A DNA stretch of 64,000 nt from Ectobius pallidus. Its lineage: Eukaryota > Arthropoda > Insecta > Blattodea > Ectobiidae. The position numbers and the translations under genes were made by a program. Below are positions 14,143 to 25,635 of this stretch, piece by piece (the stretch's first letter is position 1; each line of letters starts with the position of its first letter). The stretch is taken from the NCBI GenBank assembly GCA_964059195.1, contig CAXKWD010000001.1, positions 159,948,532-160,012,531 on the forward strand, read 5' to 3'. The notes below the pieces were generated by a model. The model was not told the origin of the DNA. It did not search any database and was given only the letters and a program-made list of their open reading frames with translations.

Positions 14143-17100
14143 GAAAATTTCGAAAAATGCACCCAGAATTCGAAGAAGGCTAACCCCTTTGAAAATTTCG
14201 AAAAATGCAACCAGAATTCGTAGAAGGCTAACCCCTTTGAAAATTTCAAAAGATGCACCCAGAATTCGTAGAAGGCTAACCCCTTTGAAAATTTCGAAAA
14301 ATGCACCCAGAATTCGTAGAAGGCTAACCCCTTTGAAAATTTCGAAAAATGCACCCAGAATTCGTAGAAGGCTAACCCCTTTGAAAATTTCGAAAAATGC
14401 ACCCAGAATTCGTAGAAGGCTAACCCGTTTGAAAATTTCGAAAAATGCATCCAGAATTCGTAGAAGGCTAACCCCTTTCAAAATTTCGATAAATGCACCC
14501 AGAATTCGTAGAAGGCTAACCCCTTTGAAAATTTCGATAAATGCACCCAGAATTCGAAGAAGGCTAACCCCTTTGAAAATTTCGAAAAATGCTCCCAGAA
14601 TTCTTTGAAGACTCACCCCTTTGAAAATTTCAAAAAATGCACCCAGAATTCGTAGAAGGCTAACCCCTTTGAAAATTTCGAAAAATGCTCCCAGAATTCG
14701 TAGAAGGCTAACCCCTTTGAAAATTTCGAAAAATGCACCCAGAATTCGTAGAAGGCTAATCCCTTTGAAAATTTCGAAAAATGCACCCAGAATTCGTAGA
14801 AGGCTAACTCCTTTGAAAATTTCGAAAAATGCACAAGAATTCGTAGAAGGCTAACCCCTTTGAAAATTTCTGAAAATGCACAGAGAATTCGTGGAAGGCT
14901 AACCCCTTTGAAAATTTCTAAAAATGCACCCAGAATTCGTGGAAGGCTAACCCCTTTGAAAATTTCGAAAAATGCACCCAGAATTCGTAGAAGGCTAACC
15001 CCTTTGAAAATTTCTGAAAATGCACAGAGAATTCGTGGTAGGCTAACCCCTTTGAAAATTTCTAAAAATGCACCCAGAATTCGTAGAAGGCTAACCCCTT
15101 TGAAAATTTCTAAAAATGCACCCAGAATTGGTAGAAGGCTAACCCCTTTGAAAATTTCTAAAAATGCACCCAGAATTCGAAGAAGGCTAACCCCTTTGAA
15201 AATTTCGGAAAATGCACCCAGAATTCGAAGAAGGCTGACCCCTTTGAAAATTTCGAAAAATGCACCCAGAATTCGTAGAAGGCTAACCCCTTTGAAAATT
15301 TCGAAAAATGCACCCAGAATTCGTAGAAGGCTAACCCCTTTGAAAATTTCGAAAATTGCACCCAGAATTCGAAGAAGGCTAACCCCTTTGAAAATTTCGA
15401 TAAATTTACCCAGAATTCGAAGATGGCTAACCCCTTTGAAAATTTCGAAAAATGCTCCCAGAATTCTTTGAAGACTAACCCCTTTGAAAATTTCAAAAAA
15501 TGCACCCAGAATTCGTAGAAGGCTAACCCCTTTGAAAATTTCGAAAAATGCACCCAGAATTCGAAGAAGGCTAACCCCTTTGAAAATTTCGAAAAATGCA
15601 CCCAGAATTCGAAGAAGGCTAACCGCTTTGAAAATTTCGAAAAATGCACCCAGAATTCGTAGAAGGCTAACCCCTTTGAAACTTTCGATAAATGCACCCA
15701 GAATTCGAAGAAGGCTAACCCCTTTGAAAATTTCGAAAAATGCACCCAGAATTCGAAGAAGGCTAACCCCTTTGAAAATTTCGAAAAATGCACCCAGAAT
15801 TCGAAGAAGGCTAACCCCTTTGAAAATTTCGAAAAATGCACCCAGAATTGGTAGAAGGCTAACCCCTTTGAAAATTTCTAAAAATGCACCCAGATTTCGT
15901 AGAAGGCTAACCCCTTTGAAAATTTCGATAAATGCACCCAGAATTCGTAGAAGGCTAACCGCTTTGAAAATTTCAAAAAATGCACCCAGAATTCGTAGAA
16001 GGCTAACCCCTTTGAAAATTTCGATAAACGCACCCAGAATTCGTAGAAGGCTAACCCCTTAGAAAATTTCGAAAAATACACCCAGAATTCGTAGAAGGCT
16101 AACCCCTTTGAAAATTTCTAAAAATGCACCTAGAATTGGTAGAAGGCTAACCCCTTTGAAAATTTCTAAAAATGCACCCAGAATTCGTAGAAGGCTAACC
16201 CCTTTGAAAATTTCGAAAAATGCACCCAGAATTCGTCGAAGGCTAACCCCTTTGAAAATTTCGAAAAATGCACCCAGAATTCGTAGAAGGCTAACCCCTT
16301 TGAAAATTTCGAAAAATGCACCCAGAATTCGTAGAAGGCTAACCCCTTTGAAAATTTCTGAAAATGCACAGAGAATACGTGGAAGGCTAACCCCTTTGAA
16401 AATTTCTAAAAATGCACCCAGAATTCGTGGAAGGCTAACCCCTTGATAATTTCGAAAAATGCACCCAGAATTCGTAGAAGGATAACCCTTTTGAAAATTT
16501 CTAAAAATGCACCCAGAATTCGTAGAAGGCTAACCCCTTTGAAAATTTCGAAAAATGCACCCAGAATTCGTAGAAGGCTAACCCCTTCGAAAATTTCGAA
16601 AAATGCACCCAGAATTCGTAGAAGGCTAACCCCTTTGAAAATTTCGAAAAATGCACCCAGAATTCGTAGAAGGCTAACCCCTTTGAAAATTTCGATAAAT
16701 GCACCCTGAATTCGAAGAAGGCTAACCCCTTTGAAAATTTCGAAAAATGCACCCAGAATTCGAAGAAGGCTAACCCCTTTGAAAATTTCGGAAAATGCAC
16801 CCAGAATTCGAAGAAGGCTAACCCCTTTAAAAATTTCGAAAAAGCACCCAGAATACGTAGAAGGCTAACCCCTTTGAAAATTTCGAAAAATGCACCCAGA
16901 ATTCGTAGAAGGCTAACCCCTTTGAAAATTTCGATAAAAGCACCCAGAATTCGTAGAAGGCTAACCCCTTTGAAAATTTCGAAAAATGCACCCAGAATTC
17001 GTAGAAGGCTAACCCCTTTGAAAATTTCGAAAAATGCACCCAGAATTGGTAGAAGGCTAACCCCTTTGAAAATTTCTAATAATGCATCCAGAATTCGTAG

Positions 17101-18789
17101 AAGGCTAACCCCTTTGAAAATTTCGAAAAATGCACCCAGAATTCGAAGAAGGCTAACCCCCTTTGAAAATTTCGAAAAATGCACCCAGAATTCGAAGAAG
17201 GCTAACCCCCTTTGAAAATTTCGAAAAATGCACCCAGAATTCGAAGAAGGCTAACCCCTTTGAAAATTTCGAAAAATGCAACCAGAATTCGTAGAAGGCT
17301 AACCCCTTTGAAAATAATGAAAAATGCAACCAGAATTCGTAGAAGGCTAACCCCTTTGAAAATTTCGATAAATGCACCCAGAATTCTTAGAAGGCTAACC
17401 CCTTTGAAAATTTCGAAAAATGCACCCAGAATTCGTAGAAGGCTAACCCATTTGAAAATTTCGATAAACGCACCCAGAATTCGTAGAAGGCTAACCCCTT
17501 TGAAAATTTCGAAAAATGCCCCAGAATTCGTAGAAGGCTAACCCCTTTGAAAATTTCTAAAAATGCACCCAGAATTGGTAGAAGGCTAACCCCTTTGAAA
17601 ATTTCGAAAAATGCACCCAGAATTCGAAGAAGGCTAACCCCTTTGAAAATTTCGGAAAATGCACCCAGAATTCGAAGAAGGCTAACCCCTTTGAAAATTT
17701 CGAAAAATGCACCCAGAATTCGTAGAAGGCTAACCCCTTTGAAAATTTCGAAAAATGCACCCAGAATTCGTAGAAGGCTAACCCCTTTGAAAATTTCGAT
17801 AAAAGCACCCAGAATTCGTAGAAGGCTAACCCCTTTGAAAATTTCGAAAAATGCACCCAGAATTCGTAGAAGGCTAACCCCTTTGAAAATTTCGAAAAAT
17901 GCACCCAGAATTGGTAGAAGGCTAACCCCTTTGAAAATTTCTAAAAATGCACCCAGAATTCGTAGAAGGCTAACCCCTTTGAAAATTTCGAAAAATGCAC
18001 CCAGAATTCGAAGAAGGCTAACCCCTTTGAAAATTTCGAAAAATGCACCCAGAATTCGAAGAAGGCTAACCCCTTTGAAAATTTCGAAAAATGCAACCAG
18101 AATTCGTAGAAGGCTAACCTCTTTGAAAATTTCGAAAAATGCAACCAGAATTCGTAGAAGGCTAACCCCTTTGAAAATTTCGATAAATGCACCCAGAATT
18201 CGTAGAAGGCTAACCCCTTTGAAAATTTCGAAAAATGCACCCAGAATTCGTAGAAGGCTAACCCCTTTGAAAATTTCGATAAACGTACCCAGAATTCGTA
18301 GAAGGCTAACCCCTTTGACAATTTCGAAAAATGCACCCAGAATTCGTAGAAGGCTAACCCCTTTGAAAATTTCTAAAAATGCACCCAGAATTGGTAGAAG
18401 GCTAACCCCTTTGAAAATTTCGAAAAATGCACCCAGAATTCGTAGAAGGCTAACCCCGTTAAAAATTTCTAAAAATGCACCCAGAATTCGAAGAAGGCTA
18501 ACCCCTTTGAAAATTTCAAAAGATGCACCCAGAATTCGTAGAAGGCTAACCCCTTTGAAAATTTCGAAAAATGCACCCAGAATTCGTAGAAGGCAAACCC
18601 CTTTGAAAACTTCGAAAAATGCACCCAGAATTCGTAGAAGTCTAACCCCTTTGAAAATTTCGAAAATTTCACCCAGAATTCGTAGAAGGCTAACCCCTTT
18701 GAAAAATTCGAAAAATGCACCCAGAATTCGTAGAAGGCTAACCCCTTTGAAAATTTCTGAAAATGCACAGAGAATTCGTGGAAGGCTAA

Positions 18790-19970
18790 CCCCTTTGAAA
18801 ATTTCGAAAAATGCACCCAGAATTCGTAGAAGGCTAACCCCTTTGAAAATTTCGATAAATGCACCCAGAATTCGAAGAAGGCTAACCCCTTTGAAAATTT
18901 CGAATAATGCACCCAGAATTCAAAGAAGTCTAACCCCTTTAAAAATTTCGAAAAATGCACCCAGAATTCGTAGAAGGCTAACCCCTTTGAAAATTTCGAA
19001 AAATGCACCCAGAATTCGTAGAAGGCTAACCCCTTTGAAATTTCGATAAACGCACCCAGAATTCGTAGAAGGCTAACCCCTTCGAAAATTTCGAAAAATG
19101 CACCCAGAATTCGAAGAAGGCTAACCCCTTTGAAAATTTCAAAAAATGCACCCAGAATTCGTAGAAGGCTAACCCCTTTGAAAATTTCGAAAAATGCACC
19201 CAGAATTCGTAGAAGGCTAACCCTTTGAAAATTTCGAAAAATGCACCCAGAATTCGTAGAAGGCTAACCCCTTTGAAAATTTCGAAAAATGCACCCAGAA
19301 TTCGTAGAAGGCTAACCCCTTTGAAAATTTCGATAAATGCACCCAGAATTCGAAGAAGGCTAACCCCTTTGAAAATTTCGAAAAATGCACCCAGAATTCA
19401 AAGAAGTCTAACCCCTTTAAAAATTTCGAAAAATGCACCCAGAATTCGTAGAAGGCTAACCCCTTTGAAAATTTCGAAAAATGCACCCAGAATTCGTAGA
19501 AGGCTAACCCCTTTGAAATTTCGATAAACGCACCCAGAATTCGTAGAAGGCTAACCCCTTCGAAAATTTCGAAAAATGCACCCAGAATTCGAAGAAGGCT
19601 AACCCCTTTGAAAATTTCAAAAAATGCACCCAGAATTCGTAGAAGGCTAACCCCTTTGAAAATTTCGAAAAATGCACCCAGAATTCGTAGAAGGCTAACC
19701 CTTTGAAAATTTCGAAAAATGCACCCAGAATTCGTAGAAGGCTAACCCCTTTGAAAATTTCGAAAAATGCACCCAGAATTCGTAGAAGGCTAACCCCTTT
19801 GAAAATTTCGATAAATGCACCCAGAATTCGAAGAAGGCTAACCCCTTTGAAAATTTCGAAAAATGCACCCAGAATTCAAAGAAGTCTAACCCCTTTAAAA
19901 ATTTCGAAAAATGCACCCAGAATTCGTAGAAGGCTAACCCCTTTGAAAATTTCGAAAAATGCACCCAGAA
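18790..19970. repeat. 478-bp higher-order repeat, about 2.4 copies
   Basis: Ten monomers (480 less 2 bases) repeat with a strict 478-bp period. The private string CAAAGAAGTC is at 18921, 19399 and 19877. CTTTGAAATTTCGATAAACG is at about 19033 and 19511, CCTTCGAAAA at about 19080 and 19558, and the short GGCTAACCCTTTG at about 19215 and 19693. This homogenised block lies within 300 bp of the array's right edge. Confidence 0.85.
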
Positions 19971-20275
19971 TTCGTAGAAGGCTAACCCATTTGAAAATTT
20001 CGAAAAATGCACCCAGAATTCGTAGAAGGCTAACCCCTTTGAAAATTTCGAAAAATGCACCCAGAATTCGTAGAAGGCTAACCCCTTTGAAAATTTCGAA
20101 AAATGCACCCAGTATTCGAAGAAGGCTAACCCCTTTGAAAATTTCGATAATTGCACCCAGAATTCGAAGAAGGCCAACCCCTTTGAATATTTCGAAAAAT
20201 GCACCCAGAATTCGTAGAAGGCTAACCCCTTTCAAATTTCGAAAAATGCACCCAGAATTCGTAGAAGGCTAGACC

Positions 20276-20576
20276 AAAATATGATTGCGAAGCACTTTCT
20301 AATAACTGTGTAAGAAAAATCATAGGATTATACATACTTTAAATAAGAAAAAGAAGATAAGGAGAAAGCAATTTTTGGCAGGAAAAGTTTATCTTCAAGA
20401 GCAGTTGAGGTTTTTTGGAAGCTGGCAGAAGGTAAAATTGTATTCATTTTCACCTGTTTTATGTGTGCCACAATTTTTTCGAATTTTCCCGGATATTTTA
20501 ACAAATTCATTGACTTTTCCTGGATTTTCCCGACCATACGAAATTCCCGGCCTTTTCCCGACCAGTGGACACCCTG
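20276..20576. mobile_element. Truncated end of a hAT-like element
   Basis: The first non-satellite sequence ends in CCAGTGGACACCCTG (20562-20576), preceded by repeated TTTTCCCGACC/TTCCCGG words. The same terminal motif, with one change, ends the element at 40459-41000 (CCAGTAGACACCCTG). No matching left end is visible, since the satellite begins immediately upstream. I infer that this element was truncated by the array or at the array junction. The short frames in this stretch are not supported as genes. Confidence 0.55.
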
Positions 20577-20680
20577 AACAAGAAAGTAACTTCAAAGTAA
20601 CGTGTAAGTAACGTGTAAGTAACGTGTATCTAACGTGTAAGTAACTTCATAGTATCTGCTTAGTAACTTCTAAGTAAAGA
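20577..20680. repeat. Short tandem repeat of GTAACGTGTAA-like units
   Basis: Units of 10-11 bases such as AAGTAACGTGT and AAGTAACTTC are repeated about nine times with substitutions, bridging the transposon end and the triplet microsatellite. Confidence 0.8.
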
Positions 20681-21541
20681 ATAATAATAAGAAGAAGAAG
20701 AAGAATAAGAATAGGAAGAATAAGAATAATAATGAGAATAATAATAAGAAGAAGAATACGAATAATAAGAAGAATAAGAATAATAAGAATAATAATAAGC
20801 TGAATAATAAGCTGAATAATAATAATAATAATAATAAGAATAACAATAATATTAATAATAAGAATAACAATAACAAGAAGAAGAATAATAAGAATAAAAA
20901 TAATAATAAGAATAACAATAAGTAGAATAATAATTATAACAATAAGAATAATAATAAGAAGAATAACAAAAAGATGAAGAATAACAATATGAATAAGATG
21001 AAGAATAACAATAAGAATAACATTAAGAATAAGAATAACTATAAGCATAAGAATAAGAATAACAATAAGAGGAAGAATAACAATAACAATAAGAACAATA
21101 ATAAAATAAGAATAATAAGACGAATAATAAGAATATAAGAAGAAGAATAAGAAAATTAAAAAGAATAATAATTATAACAATAAGAATAATAATAAGAAGA
21201 ATAACAAAAAGATGAAGAATAACAATATGAATAAGATGAAGAATAACAATAAGAATAACATTAAGAATAAGAATAACTATAAGCATAAGAATAAGAATAA
21301 CAATAAGAGGAAGAATAACAAGAACAATAAGAACAATAATAAGAATAAGAATAATAAGACGAATAATAAGAATATAAGAAGAAGAATAAGAAAATTAAAA
21401 AGAAGAATAAGAATAAGAGGAAGAAGAATAAGAATAAGATGAAGAATAAGAATAATTAGAATAAGAATAAGAAGAAGAAGCTAAAGAAGAAGAAGAAGAA
21501 GAAGAAGAAGAAGAAGAAGAAGAAGAAGAAGAAGAAGAAGG
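20681..21541. repeat. AAT/AAG-type purine-rich microsatellite
   Basis: An 860-bp tract is made almost only of AAT, AAG, AAC and GAA triplets, ending in a clean (GAA)n run at about 21483-21540. Units 20924-21162 and 21163-21402 are direct tandem copies with only a few differences, sharing markers such as AGATGAAGAATAACAATATG and AAATTAAAAAG. Open frames here are low-complexity artefacts. Confidence 0.92.
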
Positions 21542-22244
21542 GGAAAAGATGAAATTCAGGTCATCCACAATCCACTGCCGTAATAAACTCGATTTCATTT
21601 GTTTCGGCATAATTAACAAGTCTTCTTAAAACTCACAGTGTTACCACTCATTATGAATAACAGGACAGTACTAAAGGCAAGCAAGCGCTTTAAAACACAG
21701 AAATGTATATATTATCCTTGATCATACACGGCAACAATGGTTGTTCGTACGAACATTTTAAAAGGAATACGCCGGCTCTCTTACACTTATTCTCCTGTCC
21801 ATCCTAGACGACAACGGGTTGAACGAAACGCTGGTGGTATTAATTTCAACCCGACAAAGTTATTGTCTCTCATTCTCGATTTCTCAACTGACAAACAAAA
21901 AAGACAAAAAAGTAGCCTAAATTAGATATTTTAGGTTTTATATCCCATTTAGGTATATATAGGTTTTTATACCCCATTTAGGTATTTTTAGGTGCCACAG
22001 AATTAATGTGGGTGAATCCTATGGACATGATTCGAAAAAGTGTATGAGCGCTTTTTGTTTTGGAAGTAAGGAAAAGAATAGGTAAAAACCTAAAAATCTG
22101 GTCCCTACTTATAACTACCTTTCAGAGAATTTTTCGAAAAAATGTTGCAAACAAAGCTTTAGCTCTTAGTGTAAGCACCTCATGTAAAAAATGTAAACAA
22201 AACTGTTACAGCCTTTTGGATAAAATCATAATTTCTTTTTCCAT
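21542..22244. other. No gene recognised
   Basis: AT-rich single-copy-looking sequence. The only local structure is a short imperfect repeat at about 21925-21992 built around TTTAGGTATATATAGGTTTT. Short frames show no recognisable domain. Confidence 0.5.
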
Positions 22245-22415
22245 GTAAAGTGGCATTAAAAGTAAGAGAAAGTTGTCGCCATTCTTAGTGTCACATGCTC
22301 AGAAGGCAGACATGGACATGTTTCTGAAAATAGATTTCTTCTATTCTAGGGTCCTCAAAACATGTATATATGTCAAAAGCTCAACTTGAAATTAAAAAAT
22401 TTCCAGTTCTCTCAA
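22245..22415 (+). repeat. Dispersed repeat, copy 1 (possible non-LTR 3' region)
   Basis: It shares an ordered set of phrases with 38690-38935: TAAGAGAAA.TTGTCGCCA, CAGAAGG, GACATGTTTC, GTGTATATATG or CATGTATATATG, and CTCAACTT. The two copies diverge by many substitutions and indels. The wording resembles 3' regions of insect non-LTR retroelements, but no coding part is present. Confidence 0.55.
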
Positions 22416-23119
22416 ATTGCTACAATTCCTGTTGGTAAGCCAATTATATTTTTAACTGAATTACTAAACATTCTAATGATATGAATATTCAAAATATAAC
22501 AGACTACAAGGGGTTCAGAATACACAACAGTGACTGAACAGCCCTCTGTTTCCAGATTTATCACCTGCCTTTCAATTGAGTACACTCATTGTAATTATTG
22601 ATGATAGATCCTATAAACATTGTTGTTAATCTGAAAGAAAAATGTAGGGTATGCTGGATTGGGAAAACTTGTATTTTTTTCTTTTGCTTTCAGCAAGTAA
22701 ATATTTCATGATTTAAAGCTATTGTTAAGGCACTTCTACATCAACTCATATTTATAGTAAAAAAACTTTTCACATACAAGTTTTCCATTTCATTGATGTA
22801 CTTGGGCTCAAGTAATTCTACGTTTGACATGGGAATTGACTAATTAGAAAGAAAAAAAAATCTAAAGATGCGGCGCCGGTAACTAATAAGATATGGCTTG
22901 AAAATGAATGCATATAATTATGTGGTCGAGCATGTAATTGGTTTGCTTTTGAATGGTACTACCATTGCCAGCTTCTGAATGTTTCAACATTATGCTTTAC
23001 TAATCAAAAGAAAGAAAATCAGTCCTGAACTTAACATTCTAGAGCAGTATCACATGTGAATTTTGATTTCAACTTGAAGATATAGAACCAAGTAAATGCA
23101 AGATAAAATCCATCTTTAC

Positions 23120-23150
<31 letters not shown>

Positions 23151-23326
23151 GCCCTTCTCAAGAAAAACATTTTATACAAAGTGAAGGAAATTGTGATACT
23201 GCGTCCCAGAAATTCTTGTTTTGGTTACGAACATCAATAAGTAACTATAACAGTGTACTGGAATTTTTGTCATGCAGAAGTTTTTTAATATGCCTGACAA
23301 ATTATACGCATGGGTGGTAGAGTCAG
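22416..23326. other. No gene recognised; includes an (AT)n run
   Basis: AT-rich DNA without a supported gene. An alternating (TA)n microsatellite spans about 23123-23151. Confidence 0.5.
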
Positions 23327-23577
23327 TCTGCTCTATCCTGTCACAAACATTAAAGAAAGGGATGAAAGTACTCACCATCTCTCTCGCACCAGTGCTGCCA
23401 TGACGTTAATCAAAACTTTTTTATGGTGTTGAAAGAAGGGGCGGACACCAGGAATTTGTGCAACAGGGTGGGTGTACCGTTAACCTTGATGAGGATTTCG
23501 CATTGTGTTACAGTAGGGGGTAGTTCTTGACTATATCCATCTCTTTCATTTTGTTTGTGACAAGACAGAGCAGATGG
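23327..23577. repeat. Imperfect inverted repeat, about 42-bp arms
   Basis: The arm 23327-23368 (TCTGCTCTATCCTGTCACAA and onward) is the imperfect reverse complement of 23536-23575 (TTTGTGACAAGACAGAGCAG). The loop is about 165 bp. The right arm runs directly into the SINE-like piece that follows, so the arms may be two oppositely oriented fragments of the same repeat family. Confidence 0.6.
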
Positions 23578-23860
23578 CCTCTAGTAGTAGTAGTCGTTGC
23601 TGCCAATGGATCCACAGGCTCAGGTTCGATTCCCTGTACCTCCTCAGATTTTTCTGAAGTAAGAAGATCTGGAACAGCGTGCACTCAAGCTTGCACTACT
23701 CAACACTACTTGATTCAGAAGTAGCGGCTTTCCTCACAGATACCATCATTAATGGCCGTGGGTATCGGCATGTTGATCACATGTCCCCCAGTCTTGCCAT
23801 CTGAATATGGCAGATAATTCAACAGTCGGATGATAGGCCTAATCCTCCCAGAGGTGTAGT
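23560..23860 (+). mobile_element. Possible tRNA-derived SINE fragment
   Basis: GGTTCGATTCC at 23623-23633 is a perfect match to the RNA polymerase III B-box consensus (GGTTCRANNCC). It is followed by about 230 bp of higher-GC unique-looking sequence and then a TAG/CAG microsatellite that could be a decayed tail. A clear A box is not visible, so the tRNA head is incomplete. A similar B-box-like string, GTGTTCGATCCC, lies on the minus strand at 24348-24359. Confidence 0.45.
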
Positions 23861-23886
23861 GTCATGGAGTTTAGTTTGGTTTTAGT

Positions 23887-23946
23887 TGTAGTAGTAGTAG
23901 CAGTAGCAGTAGCAGTAGCAGTAGCAGCAGCAGCAGCAGCAGTAGC

Positions 23947-23981
<35 letters not shown>

Positions 23982-24031
23982 GAGTAGGAGTAGTAGCAGT
24001 AGTAGCAGCAGTAGTAGTAGTAGTAGTAGTA
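23887..24031. repeat. (TAG/CAG)n trinucleotide microsatellite
   Basis: GTA, GCA and GGA triplets repeat for about 145 bp, giving runs of valine/alanine or leucine in the open frames. This is simple sequence, not a gene. Confidence 0.95.
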
Positions 24032-24059
24032 AGAGTTCACCAACAGCTATGATCATTGG

Positions 24060-25627
24060 TTGCCAGTTAAAAATTATTTTTTTAATACTTGTTTGAACAT
24101 GAAGGTCATATCAAGAATAAAATTATGTGTGTATACCAGTAGGTCATGTAACTACCGTATTATTGTGCATCTGTTTTCTATTGTTGATGTGTTATGGATT
24201 TGTTAATTTCAACAGATATTCAATTTCAATGAATACGATAGAGGGTGAAATAGCTACAAAGAGTCATGGTAAGTAAATATCCAATTCGGCATTTGGATTA
24301 TGACTGGGGAAACTGAAAAAAATTAAGTCAAATAGACCAGCCATAGGGATCGAACACGGGTCCTCCTGAATGTGATTAATTCATTGTTTAAGGCAAAAAA
24401 GTGGAAGAAAAGTAAATGTTACAGTAAAAAGCAGGAAAAACCAGTTTAGACTTGATAGTATTTCCTTTCTGATAAGTTTGGGATTAAGCTGAGCTCAAAA
24501 GAAAAACAAAAATACACAAGGCAGCAGACCACATGAAAACATTTTACCAATAAAGCCACATCCTCTTGCTTCAATCAACTAGACTGACACAGAGTTCTGA
24601 CATCAACTGAAATACGAGGTACAAGGGTTGTTTGAATGAAAAGAAACAAAGAAAAAAAGCTTATGTTGGTTATAGCTAGTTTGACAAAATGCAAACCTGC
24701 CCCCTCTGACAGGAGGGACATTCAAAAGGAAAGAACTGAAAAAGTTAAGAACAGTGAAAGAGCTCAATTGATAAAAGTACATAGCTGGATATAGGCTGGA
24801 GAACGTTAATCTGTCAAGGCAGTGGCTTAAAAATTTAAGATACATAGAATAGAATATTAAAAAAACTAAAATACATGGGACTGTTACATTTATGCCATTT
24901 ACTGCATCCTGGATGCTAATAAGATTTTGCCTATGAAACTTTAATTAAGTTAAGACTTAGGCAGGGATTTAATAAGGTAAAAGTATTTTTGAAATCTATT
25001 TGTAAGGTTGCTGCATACATTTTTAGAATAAATTTGACAGTGACTCCAGTGTTGATGTAGTTTTAAAGTTAAGAATTGTTACTTTTTTGGTTTAAATTAA
25101 AATCTAATTATTAAATAGAATATTTACCTAATTATGGGTTCTGTTATCGTGATAATCTGCAAGACATGCTTCAGTGTCCACTTTTTCAATGTCCATGGTC
25201 ACCCTATGCTATTTGGCTGGGGATTTAAGAACTCTAGTGCATATCTATTAGATACGTTTACTTTGGGATTCATAATAAAAAAAAATTAATGCCGTAAAAC
25301 GAAAGTTCATATTAAATTATAAGAAAATTAAAAAAATTGTTAATTTTAATCCTCTACTTAAGTCTTGTTATTTTCATTTAAAAAGAAAGTACCATAGAGC
25401 AAAGGAGTGAAAATTGATCATTATGATTCAGCTCATTGGCCAACAATTAATTCTAATATTGATCTAAAAAAATCACCATAACATTTTCCATTGTACTAGG
25501 TTCAAATGTCATCATTTACAATATTTTATATGGAACAGACATTATCAAGCCCAGTTGAATATAAATGGGGATAGAATTATATTATGTCTACAATAGCAAT
25601 AACTCCTATAATGCACATTTATACCAT
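24060..25627. other. No gene recognised
   Basis: AT-rich DNA with stop codons in all frames at short intervals. I see no domain, RNA gene or clear repeat apart from the B-box-like string at 24348-24359. Confidence 0.5.
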
Positions 25628-25635
25628 AGTAATGC

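Larger units (their letters stand above)
1..20275. repeat. 48-bp satellite DNA array (about 420 monomers)
   Basis: Head-to-tail copies of a 48-bp monomer fill the interval and run off the left edge; a typical monomer is 16273-16320. Each holds an EcoRI site (GAATTC), the string GGCTAACCCC and usually the palindrome TTTCGAAA. Recurrent variants are CGT/CGA after GAATT, TTCGAAAAA versus TTCTAAAAA or TTCGATAAA, GCACCC versus GCAACC, and GAATTGGTAG. Some monomers are 46-47 bp, for example at 761-770 (AAATGCCCCA). The period is divisible by three, so one plus frame encodes a 16-residue repeat (KISKNAPRIRRRLTPL) and two minus frames stay open as well. Substitutions to stop codons occur (near 1665, 2620, 10655, 12170, 16060) and indels shift the frame, so I read the array as noncoding satellite. 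The last monomer breaks off at about 20275 in GGCTAGACC. Confidence 0.97.

Noticed and set aside
123..20272. Dozens of long open frames encoding 16-residue repeats such as KISKNAPRIRRRLTPL or FSKFSKGLAFYEFWVH
   Set aside because: All are read-through of the 48-bp satellite on both strands. They overlap each other, start and stop at monomer indels or stop-creating substitutions, and have no start context or splice signals.
1..20275. CRISPR array
   Set aside because: Repeats are contiguous with no unique spacers, and the context is eukaryotic.
20647..21619. Isoleucine/leucine-rich or asparagine/lysine-rich open frames
   Set aside because: They are translations of the A/T/G triplet microsatellite.
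23864..24056. Poly-valine/alanine and poly-leucine frames
   Set aside because: They are translations of the TAG/CAG microsatellite.
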